From Bacteroides sp. (lineage in GTDB: Bacteria > Bacillota > Clostridia > Lachnospirales > Lachnospiraceae), in contig JAMPBO010000002.1 in NCBI GenBank assembly GCA_023666705.1, forward strand, positions 124,001 through 188,000: a DNA stretch of 64,000 nt. Reading direction: 5' to 3'. The position numbers and the translations under genes are program-made. Each line of letters starts with the position of its first letter. Position 1 is the stretch's first letter. The notes under the pieces are model-generated. The model did not search any database. It had not been told where the DNA came from and saw only the letters and a program-made list of their open reading frames with translations. Below are positions 54,038 through 63,895 of this stretch, piece after piece.

Positions 54038-54996
54038 ATGGCATATACGAATTATATAACAAGGAAATTGGAGAAGGTTGTAAGCCAAGTCACAAAAGAA
54101 TATTCGGTAATTCTCGTTACCGGACCAAGACAGGTTGGGAAGACTACAATGCTTCAAAAGCTGATGGAAGGAACAAATAGGGGATATGTTACATTAGATA
54201 ATTTGAATGAAAGAAGCCTTGCGAAGACAGAACCCGAACTGTTTCTGTACCTTCATAAACCACCTGTGTTAATTGACGAAGCTCAATATGCACCGGAATT
54301 GTCTACTTACATCAAAATGCACGTAGATAGAAATCATGAGCCGGGAGCATTTTGGCTTGCAGGTTCTCAAATGTTTAAGCTAATGCAGGGAGTGCAGGAA
54401 TCCTTGGTTGGGCGGGTAGCAGTACTGTCACTTACTTCTTTGTCACAGGCAGAAATTTCAGGAGGCGAGACAGAACCTTTTACCATAGATTTGGAGACAT
54501 TATCAGCCAGAAAAGCTAATAGGAATGTAGCTGAAATTGCGAGGGATGCGGATATCAACCAAACGCAGGCAAAGAATTGGTTAGGGATTTTGGAGACGCT
54601 GAGGATTATTTTTTACCTGAATCCATATTCCGACAATTTGTTAAAGCGGCTTGTAAAAACACCGAAGTTATATTTTTATGATACAGGGCTGGTATGTTAT
54701 CTGACGAAGTGGAGCAGTCCGGAAACACTGGAAAGCGGTGCAATGAATGGGCTGTCCTTGAGAATTATGTGGTTGCTGAAATAAGGAAAACCTATTTGAA
54801 TTGCAGAAAGGAATCTTATTTATATTACTATCGTGATAAGGATGCGAAAGAGATAGATTTGGTGATTGAACATGACGGTGTGCTAAATCCGATTGAGATA
54901 AAAAAGACCTCCAATCCGGGAACGGAGCTTATCAAAGTATTTGAACTGTTAGATAAATCATCAACACCACGTTCAAAGGGGCGGCGCTTTGTATGA
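54038..54996 (+). pseudogene. DUF4143/AAA_14 ATPase pseudogene (frameshift and internal deletion)
   Basis: The first frame has Walker A GPRQVGKTT (about residue 29) and Walker B VLIDEAQYAPEL. It then runs into an out-of-frame end near 54750: the next frame continues with GAMNG ... VLENYVVAEIRKTYL, the start of the DUF4143 nuclease-like domain, and later EIDLVIEHDGV. One missing G in a GGG run at about 54750 explains the shift. The segment between ATPase and DUF4143 is also shorter than in intact relatives. An intact paralogue lies at 55633. Confidence 0.75.
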
Positions 54997-55114
54997 AACC
55001 GGACCTTAGTGCAATTATAGGGATAATTATATTGTTCCGATTTGGATGATATAGAGGGGTAAGAAGGGATTTTCCGTTTATTTGCTAAGGAAAATGATTA
55101 AAGAGGAGGTAACT

Positions 55115-55438
55115 ATGCAGACGATTATTATTGTGTTAAATCCGACAAAGCTTGAGAATCCGGATTTGGATTTACGCTATTGTATTCCGGACCGGATTGA
55201 GGAAGTGTCAAATGGCACTGTACAAGATAATGGGTACGATTTCATAGATAGCGAAGAAGGGGAACTGATGGGCATTTGGCTGGCAACGGAATCGGCAAGT
55301 GAAAATTGGTCTCTGATTGTTAAATTATTTCAAGAGGAAAAATTCAAGGAAAATGATTTATCTGCATCCGCACAAATTTTCATTTCTGAAAATGATACAG
55401 ATGATATAGAAAATTGTACGTTGGTTTTTCCAAAATGA
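55115..55438 (+). CDS. Hypothetical protein, 107 aa
   Basis: The small acidic alpha/beta protein begins MQTIIIVLNPTKLENPD and has no recognised motif. GAGGAGG precedes the ATG at 55115. It may be a small immunity-like protein; its compact alternating pattern and acidic character are compatible with that, but nothing more can be said. An AT-rich hairpin follows. Confidence 0.6.
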   Translation: MQTIIIVLNPTKLENPDLDLRYCIPDRIEEVSNGTVQDNGYDFIDSEEGELMGIWLATESASENWSLIVKLFQEEKFKENDLSASAQIFISENDTDDIENCTLVFPK

Positions 55439-55494
55439 CAATAAAAGTCAATTTAACAATTTAAAATGGAACCAATAAAGATTTAAAAAGCAGA

Positions 55495-55521
55495 AGTTTT
55501 TACTTATTATGAGTAAAAACT
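55495..55521 (+). terminator. Hairpin upstream of the intact ATPase gene
   Basis: AGTTTTTACT (55495-55504) pairs perfectly with AGTAAAAACT (55512-55521); downstream is T-rich. It may end the small hypothetical gene. Confidence 0.5.
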
Positions 55522-55632
55522 GTTGAATTTTTATACTATTTTGGCTATACTCATTAGAGATGAGAAAAACATCTTATTTCTAAAGTGTAATTTTGCACAT
55601 GGCTATATACGCATAATAAAGGAGGCGATAAT

Positions 55633-56832
55633 ATGGTTGTCAGAGCACATTATTTGAATATACTGAAAACATACCGTGATGTGCCATTAGTGAAAATACT
55701 GGCAGGGATTCGCCGCTGTGGTAAGTCCACAATTCTAAATATGCTGCAGGAAGACTTAATCGCAAGCGGAATTGATGCTGTTCATATTATCAGCATGTGT
55801 TATACTTCAGAGGATTTTGACGACAATATGACCGACAAGGATATGTACAATGGCATCAGAGAAAAAATGACGGATGGTGAGCGTTACTACATCCTGCTTG
55901 ATGAGGTTCAGGAAATTGTCGGCTGGGAGAAGGCTGTCAACAGTCTGCTCGAAAATGCCAACACGGATATCTATGTTACGGGTTCCAATTCTAAGCTGAT
56001 GTCAAGTGAAATATCTACTTATCTGACGGGGAGGTATGTTTCCATTCCCGTATTTCCGTTGTCCTTTGCCGAGTATATGGATTTCAAAAAGCAGACGGAA
56101 CGAGCACCGAAGGAGTTGTTAAATGAGTACATTCGGCTGGGTGGATTTCCAGTTGTTGCGATAAGTGATTTTGACGAGAACACTGCCTATCAGATTGTCG
56201 AGGGCATCTATCATTCCGTTATCACCAGTGATATTACAAAACGTCATAACATTAAGAATTTTGATCTCTTTAACCGTGTTGTAAAGTATGTGGTGGAGAA
56301 TGTTGGTAAGACATTTTCGGCGAATGCCATTGTAAAGTTTCTGAAAAACGAAGGGCGTTCTCTTTCTGTGGAGGCTGTCTATAATTATTTGGAATGGCTG
56401 GAAAAGGCTTTTGTGATTTATCGCTGTCAACGATATGATTTGCAGGGAAAATCGGTGCTGAAAACACAGGAGAAATTTTATCTTGCGGATGTATCCCTCA
56501 AATATTGCATGATGGGATTTAATCCGAAAGCTGTTGCCGCAATGCTTGAAAATATCGTGTATTTTGAGCTTCGCAGAAAGGGCTATGAGGTTTACATCGG
56601 AAAGAACGAAACGAAAGAAATAGACTTTGTCGCAGTACGGCGTGACGAACGTATTTATGTGCAGGTGTGCCGGAACCTACCGAAGGAATCTGACCGTGAG
56701 GTTGCCAATCTGCTTGAGCTTAAGGACCATTATCCGAAATACGTGGTAACGCTTGATGAGTTTGCAGGGGGGAATATTAATGGTGTTAGGATTGTGTATT
56801 TGGCGGATTTCTTGTTGAGAGGAGAGTATTAG
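55633..56832 (+). CDS. DUF4143/AAA_14 family ATPase, intact
   Basis: The 399-residue product has Walker A GIRRCGKST (about residue 26), Walker B YILLDEVQEI, a sensor-like TGSNSKLM and a winged-helix region (about 230-290). It ends with a DUF4143 nuclease-like domain (NETKEIDFVAVRRDERIYVQV). This is a large family common in anaerobes; the role is unclear, perhaps DNA or stress-related. AAAGGAGGCG precedes the ATG. Paralogue of the broken gene at 54038. Confidence 0.88.
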   Translation: MVVRAHYLNILKTYRDVPLVKILAGIRRCGKSTILNMLQEDLIASGIDAVHIISMCYTSEDFDDNMTDKDMYNGIREKMTDGERYYILLDEVQEIVGWEKAVNSLLENANTDIYVTGSNSKLMSSEISTYLTGRYVSIPVFPLSFAEYMDFKKQTERAPKELLNEYIRLGGFPVVAISDFDENTAYQIVEGIYHSVITSDITKRHNIKNFDLFNRVVKYVVENVGKTFSANAIVKFLKNEGRSLSVEAVYNYLEWLEKAFVIYRCQRYDLQGKSVLKTQEKFYLADVSLKYCMMGFNPKAVAAMLENIVYFELRRKGYEVYIGKNETKEIDFVAVRRDERIYVQVCRNLPKESDREVANLLELKDHYPKYVVTLDEFAGGNINGVRIVYLADFLLRGEY

Positions 56833-57151
56833 GAGGGTGAAGGCAGGTTGTAAATGCATACTAAATAGTATATAACAATGCAAAAAGATATAATTAAAAG
56901 AGATTAGACTAAGTTCTTTAATTATACATAAAGGGCGGATATAGAATTTAATGATGGCTTGCTATATTTTGATTTTGTATTCAAATATGAAAATCTCGAA
57001 TAAATGAAGAATAAAGTTATTAATGAAATATTTTTGGTTCTATGTTATTATTTGAGTGGTATAATGAAGAAAACCACGATGTAATACAAATAGTATCTTT
57101 CGAATATGATTTAACTATTGAGAAAAAGACATAGGATCAAAGAGGTAATTT
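56833..57151. other. AT-rich intergenic region upstream of the defence-like operon
   Basis: No gene is visible. It carries an extended -10 promoter: TG-n-TATAAT with TATAAT at 57060-57065, 87 nt before the methyltransferase start. The -35 region is poor. Confidence 0.6.
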
Positions 57152-58567
57152 ATGAATGTGAAATGCCAAGTATTTACGCCTAATGATTATGTGAGAGAAT
57201 TGTTAGATAGCGTAGGTTATACTGAAAGTTTGTATGGAAAAAGAATACTGGAGAATTCATGCGGCGACGGAAATATTCTGGTAAGTATTGTGGAAAGATA
57301 TATTGAAGATTGCAGAATACAGGGATTGACAGATACCGAGATTTGTAAAGGTATAACAAGAGATATTTATGGTATTGAAATCGATCCCATACAGTACAAA
57401 AAGTGCATTCAAAACTTGGACAAATTAGCAGGAAATAAAAGAATTGGTAAAGTCAAATGGAATGTGATTAATGAGGATTATTTAAAGTGGAAATGCACAA
57501 AGAAGTTTCAATTTGTTGTTGGCAATCCACCGTATATTACATATCAGGAATTGAGCGAAGAAGAGAGAGAGTTTGTAAGAAAAAATTTTGAAACTTGTGA
57601 AAAAGGGAAGTTTGATTATTGCTATGCATTTATAGAAAAAAGTGTGAAATATCTGGATAGGAAAGGGAAAATGTCATATTTAATTCCTAGCAGCATATTT
57701 AAAACTGTATTTGGTGAAAGGCTACGAGAATTTGTTAAACCGTATATACGAGAGATACATGATTATACGAGGGATAAGATGTTTGATAATGCATTAGTAA
57801 AGTCGGCAATAATGGTACTTGATAAAACAAAGGGAAATAAAAATTTCTTATATTATGATATGGCCAATAAAGAAAGGATTAATATTCCGCTTACTAATTT
57901 ATCAAAGAAATGGTTTTTTATAGAAAATAGTGAAATTGGAACAAGACGCTTTGGAGATTATTTTCAGGTGGCTCATGTAGTAGCAACATTATTGAATGAT
58001 GCTTTTGTAATAAAAAAAGAAAATTATGAAGAAATGGATGACTTTTATCAATGCAATGGTAGAAATATTGAAAAGGCAATAGTAAGAGAAACAGCTACCC
58101 CGCGTTCGTTGCGATATAAGAAAGAGGAGAAGATTATTTTTCCGTATGATTATGTAAATGGTAAACTAATTAGGTATACGGAAAATCAATTTAAAATGTT
58201 ATTTCCGGGAGCAGATGCTTACCTTAATGATTTTAGAGAACAATTGGATAAGCGTGAAAGTGATAAGAGTGCGTTATGGTTCGAGTATGGACGTTCGCAG
58301 GCTTTGACAGGATTAAATAGAAGAAAGCTTCTTATATCAACAGTAATCACAGAAAAAGTAGCTGTGTATATATTAAAAAAGAAGTGTATTCCTTATGCAG
58401 GGATGTATATTGTGCCTAAAGCCGGAAATAGAACATACAAACTTGAGGATGCAAAAGATATACTGGAAAGTGATGAGTTTATGAGGTATGTAAAAACTGT
58501 TGGAATACATATCAGCGGGGCTTCGTTAAGAATAACATCGAAGGATATTGAAGAATTTAGATTTTAA
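57152..58567 (+). CDS. N6-adenine DNA methyltransferase (Eco57I-like)
   Basis: The 471-residue product has SAM motif I in ILENSCGDGNILV (about 32-44) and the catalytic NPPY motif (residues 125-128, FVVGNPPYITYQEL), which marks N6-adenine methyltransferases. The C-terminal half is a likely target-recognition region. No endonuclease domain is fused. AGAGGTAAT precedes the ATG. It is the first gene of a closely packed operon with an ATPase, a receiver protein and an HNH endonuclease, and would mark self DNA. Confidence 0.88.
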   Translation: MNVKCQVFTPNDYVRELLDSVGYTESLYGKRILENSCGDGNILVSIVERYIEDCRIQGLTDTEICKGITRDIYGIEIDPIQYKKCIQNLDKLAGNKRIGKVKWNVINEDYLKWKCTKKFQFVVGNPPYITYQELSEEEREFVRKNFETCEKGKFDYCYAFIEKSVKYLDRKGKMSYLIPSSIFKTVFGERLREFVKPYIREIHDYTRDKMFDNALVKSAIMVLDKTKGNKNFLYYDMANKERINIPLTNLSKKWFFIENSEIGTRRFGDYFQVAHVVATLLNDAFVIKKENYEEMDDFYQCNGRNIEKAIVRETATPRSLRYKKEEKIIFPYDYVNGKLIRYTENQFKMLFPGADAYLNDFREQLDKRESDKSALWFEYGRSQALTGLNRRKLLISTVITEKVAVYILKKKCIPYAGMYIVPKAGNRTYKLEDAKDILESDEFMRYVKTVGIHISGASLRITSKDIEEFRF

Positions 58568-58583
58568 TTAAGGAGAAAAGCAT

Positions 58584-61103
58584 ATGCAATCTATGGTATT
58601 CCAAGTGAGTGCAAAAACAGCAAGGCTTATTGGCAGAGAGAATATTTCTGATGTAGACGGTGCTATAGTTGAATTGGTAAAAAATGGATACGATGCAGAT
58701 GCAGAGTGTGTTTATGTAAAGTACATAAATCCATATAATGAAGTACCAAAATCTTTAACCCGTTCGGAAGTAAATAGATATTTTAAAGAGAATATGAATC
58801 TTATTTTAGATAATTATAGTGTTAAAGATGGAGTTTATGTGTTGAATGAGAGTGAAAAAGTTAATTTGACAGAAATGGAACAATATTTGCACTCAATTTC
58901 TAAAATAATTGTAATAGATAACGGTTCAGGAATGAGTAGGGAAATATTAGAATCGGCATGGATGAATATTGGTACAGATAATAAAGAAGTAAATATTTAC
59001 AGCCCCAAAAAAAAGAGAATTAAAACAGGGGCGAAAGGAATTGGGAGATTTGCTCTCGATAAACTTTCATTTTGCACACGGGTATTTACAAAGTGTGAAA
59101 CGGAACAATTATATAAATGGGAAATAGACTGGCGGCAGTTTGATGATGCAAAATTATTAAATCAAGTTGAGGCGAGTTTTGAAGAATGTGGAGAAAATTT
59201 TGAGGAATTAGTTAAAAAGCATTTGGATGATGATTATGTTTTAGTTAAAGATTTTGGTTGGACAACAGGAACTATGATTATTTTGAGTCCTGTTCGAGAC
59301 CTTTGGGATGAAAAATTATATACAAAGGTAAATAACAATCTTAAAAATATTAATCCACTTGGTAGTGTTGATCGATTTGATGTTTTTGTTAGAAATGAGA
59401 AATATCCGAATTTAAATTATGAAACAGAAAGTGAAGGAATAACACGTGAAAATTATGACTATTTGATTGAGGCTAATTTTGATGGGAAAGGAAATGTATC
59501 AGTTACTTTAGATAGAAATGAAATAGATATTACTAAAAAAGTAATTCGAAGGGAGTACTCACCTACTGATATAGAAGAATATGATTTAAATGAATTTTGG
59601 AGTAGAGAAGCTTTTGAATTAAAGAAATATACTCGAAATGATTTTGATGGAAAACAAGAGTTTCATTATTCCCTGAAGGAAATCTTGGAAAATCCTAAGG
59701 AAAGAATTGATAGATATAATGACGTTGGTCCGTTTTGTGTAAAAATGTATTATTTAAAGAATCAGAAAAGCACAGTTGGAATAGTAAAAGATTTTAAGGG
59801 CAAAAAAAGAAAGCAGTTATTAAAAGATTTTTCTGGTATCAAAATATACCGAGATAGTTTTAAGGTAAGACCATATGGTGATGAAGGGCAGTTTTTCGAT
59901 TGGATTGATTTAGGTGGCAGAGTTCAAAGAAGTCCTGCCGCGGCATCACATGAAAGTGGTAATTGGCGTGTGTCGTCAAATCAGCTGATAGGTAGTGTTT
60001 CTATTGGCAGAGTGAATAACCCTAAGTTAGAAGATAATGCAAATCGTGAGGGGATGAGCTCTAATAGAGAGTACGATTGTTTTATTGAGATTATACAAGG
60101 TATTTTAGGGAAGTTTGAATATGACAGACAATATGCATTAAGGGAATATGCAGCGTGGGAAAGAGCGAAGAAAAAAGCACATGAGGATAAGGTTCAACAA
60201 ATATATGAGCAAGTACTGAAAGAAAGGGAACAGGAAAGTAAAAAAGAACAAAAGACGCACAAGGATAATGCAGAACAAAGTGTTGATAATGCAGAACAAA
60301 ATAATTATGATAATAATCAATTTTCGGAAGATGATTTAAAAGACGCAATTGTATCATTGGGAAAGGAAAAAGAAGATAAGACATCTACGGAACAATTAAT
60401 GATGATTCTTAGTTCAGCAGGTGTGATGGCTCAGACATTTTCACATGAAATTACACGAATAGGAACCCAATTAGGTAGCAGAGGTCAGCATTTAAAAGAG
60501 GCGATTAATAGAATGCTAAATTATCAACCTTTTTGTGGAGATGAGGATTTTAATCCATATGTATTATTGGGGGAACTTAACGAAACAGATGAATTATTGT
60601 CTGAATGGGTAAATTTGATTATGGATTCGATAAAGCAGGAGAAGTTCGAATCTAAATCTGTACAATTAAAGGATTTTCTTATTCATATTACTGAAATATG
60701 GCAGCCTCTTCTTGACAGAAAATTTATTACCATAAACTCTGTAAGTGTTGAAGGAGAGATAGAACTAAGACTACCAGAGGTAGATTTACATTTGATTTTG
60801 AATAATTTCATTTTGAATTCTGCATACTATTTAGAAGAGGCTGATGGTATACGATTAATAGATTTTTCAGTGTATGAAGATGAAAAGAAAGTGTATTTGG
60901 AAATGTCAAACAATGGACCGGAACTAGATGAGAGGTATCGGCAGAATCCGGACGCAACATTAAATGCCAGAGAAAGTAGTAAAGAGGATGGAACTGGATT
61001 GGGATTATGGATTGCACGTGAGGCTGTAATTCGTAATGCGGGTGAATTGCATGTAATACCAATTAAAAATGGATATATGTTAAAAGCTGCATGGGCAAAA
61101 TAG
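58584..61103 (+). CDS. Double-GHKL ATPase: Hsp90/MORC-like module plus histidine-kinase-like module
   Basis: The 839-residue product has two ATPase modules. The N-terminal one has a GHKL/Hsp90-type N-box (ELVKNGYDADA, Glu30), G1 DNGSGM (112-117) and G2 GAKGIGR (149-155), as in MORC-like proteins of restriction systems. A coiled coil rich in Glu/Gln/Asn (about 535-600) follows. The C-terminal part looks like a histidine kinase: TFSHEITRIG with His621 as possible phosphoacceptor, N-box LNNFILNSAYYL and G-box DGTGLGLWIARE. The gene starts 16 nt after the methyltransferase, with AAGGAG. The fusion of both types in one polypeptide is unusual. Confidence 0.82.
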   Translation: MQSMVFQVSAKTARLIGRENISDVDGAIVELVKNGYDADAECVYVKYINPYNEVPKSLTRSEVNRYFKENMNLILDNYSVKDGVYVLNESEKVNLTEMEQYLHSISKIIVIDNGSGMSREILESAWMNIGTDNKEVNIYSPKKKRIKTGAKGIGRFALDKLSFCTRVFTKCETEQLYKWEIDWRQFDDAKLLNQVEASFEECGENFEELVKKHLDDDYVLVKDFGWTTGTMIILSPVRDLWDEKLYTKVNNNLKNINPLGSVDRFDVFVRNEKYPNLNYETESEGITRENYDYLIEANFDGKGNVSVTLDRNEIDITKKVIRREYSPTDIEEYDLNEFWSREAFELKKYTRNDFDGKQEFHYSLKEILENPKERIDRYNDVGPFCVKMYYLKNQKSTVGIVKDFKGKKRKQLLKDFSGIKIYRDSFKVRPYGDEGQFFDWIDLGGRVQRSPAAASHESGNWRVSSNQLIGSVSIGRVNNPKLEDNANREGMSSNREYDCFIEIIQGILGKFEYDRQYALREYAAWERAKKKAHEDKVQQIYEQVLKEREQESKKEQKTHKDNAEQSVDNAEQNNYDNNQFSEDDLKDAIVSLGKEKEDKTSTEQLMMILSSAGVMAQTFSHEITRIGTQLGSRGQHLKEAINRMLNYQPFCGDEDFNPYVLLGELNETDELLSEWVNLIMDSIKQEKFESKSVQLKDFLIHITEIWQPLLDRKFITINSVSVEGEIELRLPEVDLHLILNNFILNSAYYLEEADGIRLIDFSVYEDEKKVYLEMSNNGPELDERYRQNPDATLNARESSKEDGTGLGLWIAREAVIRNAGELHVIPIKNGYMLKAAWAK

Positions 61104-61116
61104 AAGGAGGCCATCT

Positions 61117-61773
61117 ATGTATATTATTGGATTGATAGATGATGAAGAAAGTCAGTTAAGGATGATTAGGAGAACAATCAAAACAAATGCAACAAGCGAT
61201 GAACAGTATGATTTTAAATCCTACTTAGTATCTGATAATGCAAATGATTTTGTTACAGATGTATTTGAAGAAGTGATTGGCGATATAAAGGAACTAAAAT
61301 TATCTTCATTAATAGTTGACTATAAAATAATCGTTAAAACTTCTAAAATTAAAGGAACAGATATATTTAAAAGAATAAAAGAAGAGGTTCCTAAATTTCC
61401 GATAATTATATTGACTGAAGTTGTTGAAGAGAGTACTGAACCTGAGTTTATTGATGCAGATAAGGTTTATAAGAAGAAAGATTTCTATAAAATAGAGAGC
61501 GAGTATTCCAAAGAAAAAGTATTCAATATTTTTGATAGCATGCGAAAGTATATTGATCAAAGGGATAGATTGCAGTTGACAATAGATGATTTAAAACAAA
61601 AATTAACAGAAGGGAGCTTGGGGCGGGAAGCAATAAGTAGTATATTGGCATTGGAAACTCAATTAGATGATTTTGTACCTACTGAACAATCACAGATTGA
61701 TAAAGTGTTTGATAAAGATAAAGCTAAGGAGATTGTTGCGCTGCTTGAAAAAGCAAATACACTATTGGGGTAA
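61117..61773 (+). CDS. Receiver-domain (response-regulator-like) protein without DNA-binding domain
   Basis: The 218-residue product has a receiver domain with the acidic pocket D8-D9 (GLIDDEESQ), probable phosphoacceptor D68 (SLIVDYKI), T100 (IIILTEV) and a conserved Lys near 119-120 (KVYKKKDF). A helical C-terminal region (about 140-218) follows with no HTH. It lies 13 nt after the GHKL gene, which supplies a histidine-kinase-like module, and 5 nt before the HNH gene, so it is a natural phosphorelay partner that might control the nuclease. Confidence 0.8.
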   Translation: MYIIGLIDDEESQLRMIRRTIKTNATSDEQYDFKSYLVSDNANDFVTDVFEEVIGDIKELKLSSLIVDYKIIVKTSKIKGTDIFKRIKEEVPKFPIIILTEVVEESTEPEFIDADKVYKKKDFYKIESEYSKEKVFNIFDSMRKYIDQRDRLQLTIDDLKQKLTEGSLGREAISSILALETQLDDFVPTEQSQIDKVFDKDKAKEIVALLEKANTLLG

Positions 61774-61778
61774 TACTT

Positions 61779-62402
61779 ATGAAAAGAAAATTCAGAGATT
61801 ATAAAATCACAAGAACTTGTGAAAAGGAATATAGCGACTACCATTTATATAAGAAATATTTAAAAGAAGATTTTAAACATCGATGTGCTTATTGTAATTT
61901 ATTGGATACACAAATCACAACACCATATGAAGTTGATCATTTTGTACCAATGACTGTATTTAAAAAGGATTGGCCAGAATTAGAAACTACATATGCAAAT
62001 TTAGTATATTCATGTAAGAAATGTAATGGTGCAAAAAGTGATTATTATAAAGGTGATATTAAAAAGAGAGAAATAAAAAATGAATATTTTTATGAGCCGG
62101 AGGAAACGGATTATGGAACTATTTTTTATCGTGGAGATGATGGGGGTATTTATTCAGACGATGAAAAAGGACGTGATATGATTACGAAATTGAAATTATA
62201 TCGACCAATACATAATCTTGCTTGGATTTGTGAAATTACTAAAACAACTTTGGATAGGCTTTCTGCTCAAATTAAAGAAGTAGGCATAGATAGTATTAGG
62301 GGGAGGGTTTTACAAGAAGCGAGAGAGGAATTGCGTGAGTACTATGACGATTGTGTAGCAGTTTTTATGGCAAATTATAACAATAATAAATTTACACTTT
62401 AA
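61779..62402 (+). CDS. HNH endonuclease
   Basis: The 207-residue product has a zinc-stabilised HNH core: CAYC (Cys36, Cys39), VDHFVP (Asp53, His54), Asn74 in YANLVYSC, Cys79, Cys82 and Asn83 (CKKCNGAKSDY). These residues are those of active HNH nucleases. A C-terminal helical part follows. It is the last gene of the operon and the obvious effector. No SD is obvious beyond GGGGTAAT; coupling to the preceding stop (5 nt away) is likely. Confidence 0.9.
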   Translation: MKRKFRDYKITRTCEKEYSDYHLYKKYLKEDFKHRCAYCNLLDTQITTPYEVDHFVPMTVFKKDWPELETTYANLVYSCKKCNGAKSDYYKGDIKKREIKNEYFYEPEETDYGTIFYRGDDGGIYSDDEKGRDMITKLKLYRPIHNLAWICEITKTTLDRLSAQIKEVGIDSIRGRVLQEAREELREYYDDCVAVFMANYNNNKFTL

Positions 62403-62514
62403 AAAATGAGATATAATGAGCAATAATTATGATTGACTTTTTAGCGAGACCAATCGAGAAATGAAAATGAATAAAAAGCGGAAATTTGATAAAATGATTG
62501 TGATAAAGAAATTT

Positions 62515-62550
62515 AAAACCGTTGGAAACAAACATGTTTCCAGCGGTTTT
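62515..62550 (+). terminator. Strong 15-bp hairpin terminator after the defence-like operon
   Basis: AAAACCGTTGGAAAC (62515-62529) pairs with GTTTCCAGCGGTTTT (62536-62550) with one G-U pair. The arm's T-run and A-run allow termination in both directions. Confidence 0.88.
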
Positions 62551-62890
62551 GGCGTATATGGAGTGGTCTATATGTTCACTTTGACTTTTTAGTTTTGATT
62601 GATTAGGCTAAATTGTCTACAACTAGGACAATGAACTAAGTGAAATTTACATTTTGATGTGTTAAAATATATTGCATTATAAAAGAATATAATAAGATAA
62701 AGCAAACCGATAAAATATTTGAACAATAAAGTAAAAAGAATATATTGATGAAATACATAGATGGAGTTGGAAGATATGTGGATGGAGAGACGAGTAAAAG
62801 GATTCTATAAGTGATTATTTTTAAACCTGAATTTTAAGACTAAATCTGGTATGCAACAGTAAATTCTAAATACTCTTTGAAAGTTTTGCC
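62551..62890. other. AT-rich spacer between the operon and the mobile-element fragment
   Basis: No gene is visible in this AT-rich stretch. It holds a third copy of CTAGGACAA (about 62619), also found at 46841 and 46861. Confidence 0.5.
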
Positions 62891-63895
62891 TTGCTGGGTA
62901 ATAAAAAGGCATTAAAGACAGTCTGTGGAATCATGCTTGGTATTATCATTGTTATTGTCACGCCGATAGCGGTACTGCTTGCCATGTTTACGGGTGAACT
63001 GAATATGGAGACTCAGAGCCTGAAGGATAAGATAGAGATTGCGTGCGGAGAGGAAATGCAGTGCATGGAGGATATGGCGGGGCAGATAAAAACAGCCATA
63101 CTGAATGCGGGTTTTACGGCGGAACGGGCGGATGAGGCACAGATGCTTTATTTTATGTCATTATATGATGCGGCGGAGGAAGACGGCTTTTTGGAAAAGC
63201 TGGTCGGATGCTTTGCCAACGGACAGTCCGATGCGGAGCTGATTGCAAATGTCAATGCAACATTCGGAACGGACATATCGGCAGAAATGTTTACAAAAGT
63301 AATGGATGGAATACGAATGACGTATATTGACATTTCTGATTATGCGTCTCCTTCCGTAAAAAACAATATTGACCTGGCAAAATGGGCAGTGCATGCGGAA
63401 CAGTCCGGCTGGGGTTATGTATGGGGAACTTACGGTGAGGTGCTGGATGGAAGGCTGTTTGATTACAAGAAGGAACAGTATCCGAAAGAAGTAGGCGGTT
63501 ATGCGGACTTTATCAGTGCCAACTGGTATGGCAAAAGAACAGCGGACTGTGTGGGACTGATAAAGGGATACAGATGGCTGAATACCGAAACAAGACAGGT
63601 AGAATACGGGACAAACGGCATGCCGGATATCGGAGCGGATGCCATGTATGAAAATGCTGCAGAAAAAGGGACAATTGGCACGATGCCTGAGATACCGGGG
63701 CTTGCGGTATGGCATGAAGGACATATCGGCATCTATATCGGCAACGGAGAGGTCGTGGAAGCGATGGGAACAAAATATGGCGTGGTGCGGACACAGCTGG
63801 CAGGGAGCAGATGGACACACTGGCTGAAGGTGCCGTATATCACTTATGGGGAGGAAAGGTCAGAAGGTGATAATGCGGGAGAGGTTGAAGATTGA
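62891..63895 (+). CDS. NlpC/P60 cell-wall hydrolase of a conjugative element, probably truncated at the 5' end
   Basis: The ~334-residue frame has a transmembrane segment near its start (GIMLGIIIVIVTPIAVLLAMF), a helical domain (about 40-165) and a C-terminal NlpC/P60 domain with Cys in RTADCVGLIKGYRWL and His in WHEGHIGIYIGNGEV. This architecture is typical of the peptidoglycan hydrolase of Tn916/Tn1549-like conjugative elements. The frame opens at a TTG with no ribosome binding site, and the nucleotide composition changes abruptly at 62890 (richer in G and C), so the N-terminus is likely cut off. No other conjugation gene is visible within the window. Confidence 0.75.
   Translation: MLGNKKALKTVCGIMLGIIIVIVTPIAVLLAMFTGELNMETQSLKDKIEIACGEEMQCMEDMAGQIKTAILNAGFTAERADEAQMLYFMSLYDAAEEDGFLEKLVGCFANGQSDAELIANVNATFGTDISAEMFTKVMDGIRMTYIDISDYASPSVKNNIDLAKWAVHAEQSGWGYVWGTYGEVLDGRLFDYKKEQYPKEVGGYADFISANWYGKRTADCVGLIKGYRWLNTETRQVEYGTNGMPDIGADAMYENAAEKGTIGTMPEIPGLAVWHEGHIGIYIGNGEVVEAMGTKYGVVRTQLAGSRWTHWLKVPYITYGEERSEGDNAGEVED

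Noticed and set aside
54694-54996. A separate small gene after the first DUF4143 frame
   Set aside because: It continues the same protein family out of frame by one base; better described as the second half of a broken gene.
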